NCBI GenBank assembly: GCA_937876495.1
Contig: CALEGL010000333.1
Span: 1 to 13,883 of the forward strand
Direction of reading: 5' to 3'
DNA length: 13,883 nucleotides
DNA from: an uncultured Bifidobacterium sp.
Lineage (GTDB): Bacteria; Actinomycetota; Actinomycetes; Actinomycetales; Bifidobacteriaceae
This document shows positions 7,634-13,837 of the stretch, in pieces (position 1 is the first letter of the stretch; each line of letters starts with the position of its first letter). A program made the translations under genes and the position numbers. A model generated the notes under the pieces. That model saw nothing but the letters and a program-made list of their open reading frames with translations. It searched no databases and was not told where the DNA came from.

Positions 7634-8071
7634 ATGACAGATCCCATTCCCAGCGCCGGGGAGACCACGATCATCGGAATCCCGGCCATCGCCATACCCG
7701 TGACGTCGACGGGCGACAGGCCGCTTACCCAGGACGACCTGGATACCATCGCGCGGCTGTCCCCAGGAAGCGCCCTGCTCATCTCGACCAGGGGAGCGGT
7801 GACGGGTTCCCGTTATCTGCTTGACGAGGACGAGGTCACGGTCGGCAGAGATCCCCATGCGGACATCCTTCTGGACGACTCCACCGTCTCCCGCGCCCAT
7901 GCGGTGTTCCGTCGAACCGGCACGACCTTCACCGTCACGGATGCGGGAAGTCTGAACGGCACCTATGTCAATCGCCGTCGCGTGGACACCGCGGAGCTCC
8001 ACAACGGCGACGAGATCATGATAGGGAAGTTCAGGCTTGTGTTCTTCACCCGTACGGCCGTCGTCTCCTGA
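7634..8071 (+). CDS. garA: FHA-domain phospho-switch regulator of the GarA/OdhI type
   Basis: Small cytosolic regulator. In actinobacteria, GarA/OdhI binds and inhibits 2-oxoglutarate dehydrogenase and controls glutamate enzymes until a Ser/Thr kinase phosphorylates its N-terminal threonine motif. The 145-aa product has ETT at residues 10-12, matching the GarA ETT phosphorylation motif. Its C-terminal FHA domain (about 48-140) has all the phospho-threonine-binding landmarks: G71-R72, S86-R87-x-H89, and S106-L-N108-G109-T. The segments DDSTVSRAHAVF and GSLNGTYVNR are close to GarA. It lies between DUF881 and merR, as Rv1827 does in M. tuberculosis but without gcvH. Translation is probably leaderless. 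Bifidobacteria are generally reported to lack a complete TCA cycle, so the partner here may differ. The gene symbol is assigned by domain layout and synteny. Confidence 0.88.
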   Translation: MTDPIPSAGETTIIGIPAIAIPVTSTGDRPLTQDDLDTIARLSPGSALLISTRGAVTGSRYLLDEDEVTVGRDPHADILLDDSTVSRAHAVFRRTGTTFTVTDAGSLNGTYVNRRRVDTAELHNGDEIMIGKFRLVFFTRTAVVS

Positions 8072-8138
8072 CCGGCCCGCCCCATCCATCCCTCGGACCC
8101 GCGAATTCCCCGTCGGCCCCGGAACGTCACAAAGGCGG

Positions 8139-8147
8139 TGCTACACT
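8139..8147 (+). promoter_or_regulatory. Extended -10 promoter upstream of merR
   Basis: TGCTACACT combines the TGn extension with a TANNNT-type -10 hexamer (TACACT, 8142-8147) in the 146-base gap between garA and merR. Transcription would begin near 8154, giving a leader of about 60 bases before ATG 8218. No clear -35 hexamer is seen, as expected for extended -10 promoters. Confidence 0.5.
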
Positions 8148-8217
8148 GACCGCTGCCGCCATGTGCGGCGCAGAGCAACGAGCGAGTCGTGTCGGAACAC
8201 GGCGGAGGAGGATGCAC

Positions 8218-8862
8218 ATGTCATCCATGGCCATGAAGCCCCAGCTTCATCTTCATGTTCCCCTTGAGGATCGCGAGGAGCTTCTCGCCGACGACGCCGT
8301 GCAAGGGGAGCTTTTCGTCGGACCGGACGAGGACAGACCCACCCGGGGATACCGCGGGGCCGTGGCGTCCAAGGTCGCCGGCATCACCTACCGTCAGCTG
8401 GATTACTGGGCACGCAAGCAGATCGTCGAACCTTCCATCACCCCGTCCCACGGATCGGGGACTCGTCGCCTGTATTCCTTCCGGGATGTCGTGATTCTTG
8501 CGGTATCGAAGCGTCTTCTGGACGTCGGAGTCAATCTGCAGAACGTGACCACGGCGATTGGCTTCCTGTCGCAGCGCACCACCGACCAGCTGTCCGGCAT
8601 CACCATCGTCTGCGACGGCCAGAGCGTCCACGAGTGCTCGAACGGAGAGCAGATGGCCGAGTATCTGCGTCAGGGGAACGCCGTCTTCGCAGTATCCGTG
8701 GGTTCCCTGTGGCGTGGCATCCATGACGCGCTCGAAACCGAGCCGCATGTGGATCTGCAGGGGGCGGAGCCGCGCCATGCGGGACGTCCCATCGACGACA
8801 TCACCGAGATGAGGATCCGCCGGAGGCTGGCCGAACGTCATGCCGCGCGTGAATCGGCCTGA
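8218..8862 (+). CDS. MerR-family transcriptional regulator, Rv1828-like
   Basis: Predicted DNA-binding regulator of 214 aa. The MerR-type winged helix-turn-helix spans about residues 48-115. It is recognisable by AGITYRQLDYWARKQIVEPSI, then GSGTRRLYSFRDVVILAVSKRLLDVGVNLQNV, which resembles mycobacterial Rv1828. The C-terminal part (about 125-172) includes GITIVCDGQSVHECSNGEQ and a GNAVFAVSVGSLWRGI segment. It contains no cysteine pattern typical of metal sensors, so it probably belongs to the small-molecule or protein-responsive type with unknown signal. ATG 8218 lies 6 bases after GGAGGAGG (8204-8211). ATG 8212 is too close to that site and ATG 8227 too far. It follows garA, as Rv1828 follows Rv1827. 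The target genes are unknown; autoregulation of the promoter at 8139 is plausible but not shown. Confidence 0.9.
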   Translation: MSSMAMKPQLHLHVPLEDREELLADDAVQGELFVGPDEDRPTRGYRGAVASKVAGITYRQLDYWARKQIVEPSITPSHGSGTRRLYSFRDVVILAVSKRLLDVGVNLQNVTTAIGFLSQRTTDQLSGITIVCDGQSVHECSNGEQMAEYLRQGNAVFAVSVGSLWRGIHDALETEPHVDLQGAEPRHAGRPIDDITEMRIRRRLAERHAARESA

Positions 8863-8865
8863 GCG

Positions 8866-9246
8866 GTGACGGGAGCGCTGCTGCTTCCCGTCGGTCTTGC
8901 GGCCGCCGCGGTGATCTGCGGTGGCATCGTATGCGTTGGGTGCATACATGACGGGGGATTCCTGACGAGGGATCCATCCGTGCTGCGGCGGGTCAGACCG
9001 TTGGGGTGGCGGACCGTCTGGATGCACATCCTGTACCTGCTGCTGTCGATTGCCGTCCTGCCGGCATATGCTCTGGTCGAGCCCGAACTCGGGATTCCGA
9101 TGGCCATGGCCTGCGAACGATGGGGCCGAATCGTTCTTGTCGGGCTTGCCGTGTTCGCCGCCGTGCAGATCGTTCTGCTGTACAGACGCGCCGTCCATGC
9201 CATGCATGCGGAAATGGACAGGCGGCTGCAGTGTCATACGAGATGA
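8866..9246 (+). CDS. Unrecognised small membrane protein with three predicted helices
   Basis: I do not recognise the family. The 126-aa product from GTG 8866 has three hydrophobic segments: about 4-26 (ALLLPVGLAAAAVICGGIVCVGC), 50-71 (TVWMHILYLLLSIAVLPAYAL) and 88-106 (RIVLVGLAVFAAVQIVLLY). A basic loop (RRVRPLGWR) precedes the second helix and a charged tail with histidines follows the third. The helix pattern and the conserved-looking W, R and P residues favour a real gene over a chance frame. It lies in the same reading frame as merR, separated only by the TGA at 8860-8862 and one codon. No Shine-Dalgarno sequence precedes the GTG, so it probably depends on reinitiation after merR. It is the last + strand gene before the operons converge. 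Confidence 0.65.
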   Translation: MTGALLLPVGLAAAAVICGGIVCVGCIHDGGFLTRDPSVLRRVRPLGWRTVWMHILYLLLSIAVLPAYALVEPELGIPMAMACERWGRIVLVGLAVFAAVQIVLLYRRAVHAMHAEMDRRLQCHTR

Positions 9247-9280
9247 CGTCTCCGCCCGTCGCGGTGACGATTCGCCGCTC

Positions 9281-9294
9281 GGCATGGACATGCC
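9281..9294 (+). terminator. Weak hairpin downstream of the + strand operon
   Basis: GGCAT-GGAC-ATGCC forms a 5-bp stem with a 4-base loop, 34 bases after the last + strand stop codon. Only two T residues follow directly. It could help end transcription, but short stems of this kind are expected by chance. Confidence 0.25.
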
Positions 9295-9360
9295 TTCGAT
9301 GCTCAGTGATGGTCCGATGACTGGGCGGATCGCCGCACATGCCCAGGTGATGGTCGCGTG

Positions 9361-9408
9361 CAACGGGACCGGAACGCGGACGGGCAACGGGACCGGAACG
9401 CGGACGGG
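9361..9408. repeat. Perfect 24-bp tandem duplication
   Basis: Two identical 24-base units abut at 9361-9384 and 9385-9408. Each runs from CAACGGGACCGG to AACGCGGACGGG, and the second is followed by one more G. There is no mismatch between copies, so the duplication is recent or maintained. It lies in non-coding sequence. Confidence 0.95.
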
Positions 9409-9486
9409 GTTTATCGGGGAGCGGCTGATGGCTTCCGGCGACGGCCTGTGGCGTGCGTCGGCAGAGCCAGTCATTCCTAATCTGAC

Positions 9487-9500
9487 ATAACGTACATTAT
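9487..9500. other. AT-rich near-palindrome ATAACGTACATTAT
   Basis: The 14-base sequence is an inverted repeat apart from one mismatched pair (ATAA and TTAT arms around CGTACA). It sits in an AT-rich pocket (9476-9502, 10 of 27 bases G or C) inside GC-rich DNA. It could be a regulator binding site or part of a promoter on either strand. No gene close by is positioned to use it. Confidence 0.4.
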
Positions 9501-9673
9501 CGGACAATGCCGAGGCTGGGCGAACGGGAACGGGTGGATGATGCATTGCACCGCGCGTTCGTCCGACATCGGTTCCATCCGACAGACCACGGGTGGTCCG
9601 TGACCTCATCAAAAAGTCGTCGGAACCCTGGAACGGCTTGAGCATGCCATGAGACAGACGTCACGCCGGACGA

Positions 9674-9692
9674 GCATCGTCTGAATCGATGC
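9674..9692 (-). terminator. Possible hairpin just after the HAD phosphatase gene
   Basis: GCATCG and CGATGC form a 6-bp stem around a 7-base loop, 8 bases beyond the - strand stop codon at 9700-9702. GCCGG (9665-9669) and CCGGC (9704-9708) could add an outer stem. No U-tract follows on the - strand, so this is a weak terminator candidate. Confidence 0.3.
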
Positions 9693-9699
9693 GAGCGTC

Positions 9700-10440
9700 T
9701 CAGCCGGCGAAGTACGCGTCGACGGCGTCGCCAAGCTCCCGAACGGCGTCGATGATCCGGTAGGCTCCGTGGGCCTTGAGCTCGCCGGGTTCGGCGTAGC
9801 CCCATCCGCAGCCCAGACAGTCCAGTCCGCAGGCGCGCGCCCCATCGGCATCCGTCCACCGGTCGCCGACCATCAGCGCCCGGTCGCCCAAACCGGCATC
9901 GAAGCCGAGGTTGTCGAAGACGTAGCGGATGACCTGGTCCTTGGCGATGCGGGAGTTGTCTCTGCTGGCGCCATACACGCCGTCGACGAGGGTGTCAAGG
10001 CCGAAATGCCGGCAGACGGGAATGGCCTGGAACTCGGGCTTGCAGGTCGCCACGGCCAGGACGAAGCCCTGCGACCGGAGACGACGCAGCTGTCCGGGAA
10101 TGCCGTCGTACACCGAGTTCACCAGCATTCCGGGGACCTTCGTGCCGGGATGGGTGGGATCGTCGAAGTCGGCCGTCTGCGAATAGTATCGGCGGTAGAT
10201 CGTCACCGCCCTGTCGAGTTCGTTCTCGGGGATGCCGTTGCGTCGCATTGATTCGATAATCGCCGGGCCGACGAAGCGGCGCATCTCCGCGGCGTCGGGA
10301 ACGGGACGTCCCATCTCCAGGAAGGCCCTGGAGGCGCTGGCGATGATACCCGCATCGGATTTCGTCAGAGTCCCGTCGAGATCGAGAAGCACGATCCGAC
10401 GTGCCCTGGGATTCGCTTCCATACCGTGGCCTTCACTCAT
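9700..10440 (-). CDS. HAD-superfamily phosphatase, phosphoglycolate phosphatase-like
   Basis: Predicted soluble phosphohydrolase of 246 aa, typical for the Gph/PGMB-like HAD subfamily. All four HAD motifs are seen: motif I with the nucleophile D20 and acid/base D22 (LLDLDGTLTKSD), motif II with T132 (AVATCKP), motif III lysine K167 (RIAKDQVI), and motif IV VGDRWTDADGA (191-201). The region between motifs I and II (about 30-105) is a helical cap domain of C1 type. Its natural substrate cannot be read from the sequence; 2-phosphoglycolate, another small phosphate ester or a nucleotide are all possible. The start at 10440 has GGAGG 8 bases upstream on the - strand. An internal ATG at 10422 lacks one. 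It is the last gene of the leftward helY-rbpA group, with 198 bases between it and rbpA. Confidence 0.88.
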   Translation of the reverse strand: MSEGHGMEANPRARRIVLLDLDGTLTKSDAGIIASASRAFLEMGRPVPDAAEMRRFVGPAIIESMRRNGIPENELDRAVTIYRRYYSQTADFDDPTHPGTKVPGMLVNSVYDGIPGQLRRLRSQGFVLAVATCKPEFQAIPVCRHFGLDTLVDGVYGASRDNSRIAKDQVIRYVFDNLGFDAGLGDRALMVGDRWTDADGARACGLDCLGCGWGYAEPGELKAHGAYRIIDAVRELGDAVDAYFAG

Positions 10441-10598
10441 CTCGGTCCCCTCCAGCGTGACTCGTGTTGTGGCATGTCCCCCTGGACGTGTGGATGCGGC
10501 GCATAGGGGTTTCTGTCCGATGGATTCGCGATGCCCGCGTGCTCCCCTCCCTTGTCTTCCCTGTCGTGCGCCCTGCCGTTTCGCGATTGACGTCGAAT

Positions 10599-10633
10599 CG
10601 GCGGGAAGAACGGTCGATTGGACGGTTCCGCCG
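10599..10633 (-). terminator. Possible hairpin between rbpA and the HAD gene
   Basis: CGGCGG (10599-10604) and CCGCCG (10628-10633) can pair, with a further AAC/GTT inside after a bulge, starting 5 bases after the rbpA stop codon. There is no U-tract. In the rest of the 198-base gap I see only the ribosome site of the HAD gene and no clear promoter. Confidence 0.3.
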
Positions 10634-10638
10634 GGAAG

Positions 10639-10986
10639 TCACTCGTAGTCGGGAATCCAGCCGTCGCGATGCATCTGCAGGCGCTTCTCCAGCAGAACCT
10701 TGAGTTCGTCCTCGCTGCGTCTTTCCAGCAGCATGTCCCAGTGCGTGCGCGTCGGCTTGGTGATCTCGTCGGCCTCCTTGTCGTCGTCGCCTTCGAGATG
10801 AGCGGTCTGACCGCAACGGCATTCCCATTCATTCGGTGCCTCCGCGCCCTCGGCGAAGGGCACGATGGTGCGATGTCCCTGGGGGCACACATAGGTGACG
10901 TCCGTGCGTGCCGCGAAGTCGACGTTGTCGTCCGACTCCAGCGATTTCGATCCGATGCTCATGCCGCGCAGACTGCGTTCGGCCAT
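10639..10986 (-). CDS. rbpA: RNA polymerase-binding protein RbpA
   Basis: Actinobacteria-specific transcription factor that binds the group 1/2 sigma factor and RNA polymerase and helps open promoters. The 115-aa product begins MAERSLRGMSIGSKSLE. Its zinc site is intact, with C34 and H38 (CPQGH) and C56 and C58 (ECRCG). The C-terminal sigma-interacting domain is the highly conserved TRTHWDMLLERRSEDELKVL (80-99). The tail ends IPDYE. The start was set at the ATG complementary to 10984-10986 because AAGGAGG (10992-10998) precedes it by 5 bases. The longer frame from 11040 would add 18 non-conserved residues with no ribosome site. An exact GGAAT-N18-GTT element lies upstream, suggesting ECF-sigma control. 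Confidence 0.96.
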   Translation of the reverse strand: MAERSLRGMSIGSKSLESDDNVDFAARTDVTYVCPQGHRTIVPFAEGAEAPNEWECRCGQTAHLEGDDDKEADEITKPTRTHWDMLLERRSEDELKVLLEKRLQMHRDGWIPDYE

Positions 10987-11061
10987 TCCTGCCTCCTTAT
11001 CGACGATCCCGCGCATGACGCGTGGACCGTCTGCGGTCATGATTCCACTACCACGCTATCG

Positions 11062-11087
11062 AACAGTTCGGACCGCGCCGTCATTCC
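11062..11087 (-). promoter_or_regulatory. SigR/SigH-type ECF sigma promoter of rbpA
   Basis: On the - strand GGAAT (11087-11083) is followed by exactly 18 bases and GTT (11064-11062). This matches the GGAAT-N18-GTT consensus of Streptomyces SigR and its mycobacterial homologue SigH. Transcription would begin about 8 bases further on, leaving a leader of roughly 65-70 bases before the rbpA ATG. The GTT lies inside an 11-base palindrome, CGAACAGTTCG (11060-11070, + strand). In Streptomyces coelicolor, rbpA is a known SigR target, which supports the call. Confidence 0.6.
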
Positions 11088-11127
11088 CCGGATGCGCCCT
11101 CGGAGGAAAAGCATTCACGACGCCCCG

Positions 11128-13683
11128 TCAGTCCACGCCGGAGTATGCCACCACTCCCCTGGTGATGGCGTCACGCGCGGCCGCCACGACGCCCGGTCGG
11201 ACGGCCGCGACGTCGGGACGGGCGTCGCAGGCCGAGGATATCTGTCCCAGCAGGTCCGACAGACGCTTCATGGTCCTCACGAAGTCCCCGCCCGTCATGT
11301 TCCCGTGGGACAGGACCTCGGCGAGGTCGCTCCCGTCCGCCCAGGCGTGCACCGTCGGGGCAAGGGAGAAGTCGAGCGGCTCCGAGGGGTCGAGCCCGGC
11401 GTCCAGACGGGTCTCCTCCAGCCGGGACCACAGATCCCGCATCCGGGCGCAGACCCGGGCGATCCTGCCATCCTCGCCTCCTGGATAGCGGCCCGGTTCA
11501 TCGTCTCCTCCATGGCGCGCCTCGTACACCACACCGGAAAGCACGGTGGCCAGTTCGCGCGGCTGCAGGTCGCCGAGGACGCCATCGACAAGCGCCTCGG
11601 CGACGAGAAGGTCGTGGTCGCCGTACAGGCGGCGCAGAACCTGGCCACGGCCCGTGAGGACGAGGGCATCCGAGGAATCGCGCTCCAGATATCCCAGGGA
11701 TTCGAGTATCGAGCAGATAGAGTCGAAACGGCGCGCCACCGAGCCGGTGCGATCGTCGTAGCGTTGCCGCAGACGCTCGAGTTCGCGCGTCTCGCGCATC
11801 CACCGGTGTCCCCAGACCAGGTGACGGTTCAGGTCCGGGCAGGAACGGCAGGGATGGCGTCTTTCCTCATCCCTCAGCTCCGCGATGTCGCCCTCCAGTC
11901 GACGAAGCGCCTGGCGACGCTGCTGCGGCGAGTCGAAGCGCCGCCGGGCGATGTCCCCTCTTCCCCGCTTCTGAAGGTCGCTGAGCCTCATGCGTATCGT
12001 CATGTATTCGCGGAAATCACCGTGCTCGCATCGGAAGGCCTTCTCATACGAGGCCAGAGCGTCCTGAAGCGTGCGGATCCGCGCCTCGATGTCGACGGAC
12101 GACTCGTTGGCCTCCCATTGCGCGAAGCTGTGGTCCAACGTCTCGCGGGCCGTGTCGTAGTCGCTTGAGCTGAGCAGATTCACCGCCATGTTGAACGTCG
12201 GACGGAAGCTGGAATGCAACGGGTAGACGCGTCGGCTCGACAGGGCCGCGGCCATGGCGGGGACGAAGCCCTGGTGGTCGACGACGATGGCATGCCCGAT
12301 GTCGTCCACTCCCCTACGTCCGGCGCGTCCGGTGAGCTGCGTGAACTCCCCGGGAGTGAGAGGGACGTGGGCGGTTCCGTCGAACTTCTCGAGCTTCTCG
12401 ACGACCACGCAGCGCGCCGGCATGTTGATCCCCAGTGCCAGGGTCTCGGTGGCGAAGACCACGCGCACCAGGCCCAGTTCGAACAGATGTTCGACGATCT
12501 GGCGGAACAGGGCGATCATCCCCGCATGATGCGGGGCGAATCCCTCCTGCAGGGCGAAACGGAACCGGGCGAAATGCAGGGCCTTGAGGTCGGAGTCGGG
12601 AAGCTGACCGGCGACCATGTCGTCGACGATGCGCCCGATTCTTTCCGACTCCTCATCAGTGGTGAGCTCGAGCCCCGCCGCGAGACACTGCTCGACGGCC
12701 CGGTCGCATCCGGCCCGCGAGAAGATGAAGTAGATTCCGGGGAGAAGATCGAGGTAGTGCAGCTCGTCCACCACCGCCCAGCGTTTCGGCACATGGCGGC
12801 GGACGTCCCCGCGGCCGTCGTCTCCCCCGTCGTGCCTCCTTCGCTTCTTGGGGGACGACGGCGAGTGGCGGCGCGCCCGCGTGTCGAGGTCGTTCAGACG
12901 CCTGAGAAGATGCGGATTGACATCCGTGGTGGGCCGTCCCGAGGAGTCTGTGCGGTACAGGTCGATGAGCTCCGGCTCATGGTCGTCGTCGCGTTGGATG
13001 ATGACGTGCTGTTCAAGCGGGACGGGCCGGTGCTCGGAGACCACCAGGGAGGTCGCTCCGCGAACGGAGGAGATCCATCCGGAAAAGTCCTCGACGTTCG
13101 ACACCGTGGCCGACAGGGCGATGATCCTCACCGAGGAGGGGAGGTGGATGATGACCTCCTCCCACACCGGTCCGCGGAAGCGGTCCGCCAGGTAGTGGAC
13201 CTCATCGAGGATGACGTAGCCGAGGCGGTCGAGGGTGGTCGACCTCTCGTAGAGCATGTTGCGCAGTACCTCGGTGGTCATGACGACGATGTCAGCCTCG
13301 GAGTTCACGGAGGTGTCACCTGTGAGCAGACCGACTGCGTCGGAGCCGTAGAGGTCGACCAGGTCGTGGTACTTCTGGTTGCTCAGCGCCTTGATCGGGG
13401 TGGTGTAGAAGGCCTTGACGCCGCGATGCCGAGCCAGGAACACCGCGAAGTCGGCCACCACGGTCTTTCCGGCTCCCGTGGGGGCCGCCACCAGCACGTT
13501 GCGTCCGGCTTCCAGGGCGTCGTCCGCCTGCTTCTGGAAGTCGTCGAGCTCGAAGGGAAGCGTCCTGGCGAATCCGGCCGCCAGGGTGACGTCATGGCGT
13601 CTTTCGGCCATATAGCGCGCATAACGCTGCGAAGGTGAGGGCTCTTCCCGGTCGTCGCGGCTGTGGACTTGGCGATGTGCCAT
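11128..13683 (-). CDS. helY: HelY-type DExH-box RNA/DNA helicase (Ski2/Mtr4-like)
   Basis: Predicted ATP-dependent superfamily 2 helicase of 851 aa, similar in length to mycobacterial HelY (about 900). Motifs in order: Q-motif region FELDDFQ (44-50), Walker A APTGAGKT (67-74), TTPIKALSNQK (94-104), TGDTSVN (121-127), DEVH (160-163), SAT (191-193), YFIFSRAGCD (318-327), HHAGM (385-389), FATETLALGINMPA (410-423) and QLTGRAGRRG (449-458). The C-terminal half (about 470-851) fits the winged-helix/DSHCT region of this family. Between the two RecA domains (264-300) is a strongly basic, low-complexity insertion (SSPKKRRR and neighbouring R, D, G residues). ATG at 13683 has AGGAGA just upstream; a later ATG at residue 25 is possible. 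rbpA follows after 141 bases with its own promoter. In related actinobacteria helY lies near tatA-tatC, but no tat gene is within this window. Confidence 0.93.
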   Translation of the reverse strand: MAHRQVHSRDDREEPSPSQRYARYMAERRHDVTLAAGFARTLPFELDDFQKQADDALEAGRNVLVAAPTGAGKTVVADFAVFLARHRGVKAFYTTPIKALSNQKYHDLVDLYGSDAVGLLTGDTSVNSEADIVVMTTEVLRNMLYERSTTLDRLGYVILDEVHYLADRFRGPVWEEVIIHLPSSVRIIALSATVSNVEDFSGWISSVRGATSLVVSEHRPVPLEQHVIIQRDDDHEPELIDLYRTDSSGRPTTDVNPHLLRRLNDLDTRARRHSPSSPKKRRRHDGGDDGRGDVRRHVPKRWAVVDELHYLDLLPGIYFIFSRAGCDRAVEQCLAAGLELTTDEESERIGRIVDDMVAGQLPDSDLKALHFARFRFALQEGFAPHHAGMIALFRQIVEHLFELGLVRVVFATETLALGINMPARCVVVEKLEKFDGTAHVPLTPGEFTQLTGRAGRRGVDDIGHAIVVDHQGFVPAMAAALSSRRVYPLHSSFRPTFNMAVNLLSSSDYDTARETLDHSFAQWEANESSVDIEARIRTLQDALASYEKAFRCEHGDFREYMTIRMRLSDLQKRGRGDIARRRFDSPQQRRQALRRLEGDIAELRDEERRHPCRSCPDLNRHLVWGHRWMRETRELERLRQRYDDRTGSVARRFDSICSILESLGYLERDSSDALVLTGRGQVLRRLYGDHDLLVAEALVDGVLGDLQPRELATVLSGVVYEARHGGDDEPGRYPGGEDGRIARVCARMRDLWSRLEETRLDAGLDPSEPLDFSLAPTVHAWADGSDLAEVLSHGNMTGGDFVRTMKRLSDLLGQISSACDARPDVAAVRPGVVAAARDAITRGVVAYSGVD

Positions 13684-13712
13684 ATCTCTCCTGTCGTCTC
13701 ATTCCAGGGCGT

Positions 13713-13761
13713 CGCAAGCGTCCGTCCGGGACGACCGCCAGCGCATCCGGGGTCGCTTGCG
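13713..13761. repeat. 8-bp inverted repeat upstream of helY
   Basis: CGCAAGCG (13713-13720) and CGCTTGCG (13754-13761) are exact reverse complements, 33 bases apart. They could form the base of a long hairpin in the helY leader, or be two regulator half-sites. In DNA this GC-rich chance is a fair alternative. Confidence 0.35.
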
Positions 13762-13815
13762 GTCGCCACACGCGCGCCGCCGCCCTCGCCGATGCCCCGT
13801 CGGCGCCGTCCGCCA

Positions 13816-13837
13816 CCCCCGCCCTCCCGCTTCTCCC
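13816..13837 (-). other. Potential G-quadruplex motif upstream of helY
   Basis: On the - strand four G-runs (of 3, 3, 3 and 5 bases, at 13837-13835, 13828-13826, 13824-13822 and 13820-13816) are separated by loops of 6, 1 and 1 bases. This satisfies the usual four-tract G-quadruplex rule. It lies in the 200-base, strongly C-rich (on +) tract between the helicase start and the window edge, about 135 bases upstream of its ATG. I see no supported gene there. A - strand frame open to the edge ends at 13699 but has only low-complexity arginine/glycine-rich sequence. Confidence 0.45.

Larger units (their letters stand above)
9247..9699. other. Gene-poor spacer between convergent operons
   Basis: These 453 bases separate the + strand membrane protein gene from the - strand HAD phosphatase gene. 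I see no supported gene. Frames open here give low-complexity or arginine/serine-rich peptides with no ribosome site. The stretch holds a possible hairpin (9281-9294), a perfect 24-bp tandem duplication (9361-9408), an AT-rich pocket with a near-palindrome (9476-9502), and a stem that could form near 9674-9692. It may serve as a bidirectional termination zone, or hold a decayed gene. Confidence 0.6.

Noticed and set aside
9247..9490. Small + strand gene reading through the 24-bp duplication
   Set aside because: The frame continues an out-of-frame reading of the membrane gene, has no ribosome site and no recognisable sequence.
8221..9645. 474-codon open frame on the - strand opposite merR
   Set aside because: It lies antisense to a well-supported MerR gene and the membrane gene, has no recognisable domain and no ribosome site. 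Long antisense frames are expected in DNA this GC-rich.
11060..11070. CGAACAGTTCG as a LexA (SOS) box before rbpA
   Set aside because: The Gram-positive SOS box has CGAAC and GTTCG separated by 4 bases; here only 1 base separates them. It remains a palindrome overlapping the promoter, without an assigned regulator.
10618..12168. 516-codon open frame on the + strand across rbpA and the helicase end
   Set aside because: It spans two genes with clear motifs on the other strand and its translation is low-complexity with no domain.
12214..13638. 474-codon open frame on the + strand opposite the helicase
   Set aside because: It is the shadow of the conserved HelY motifs; its valine/aspartate/glycine-rich product is typical of antisense frames.
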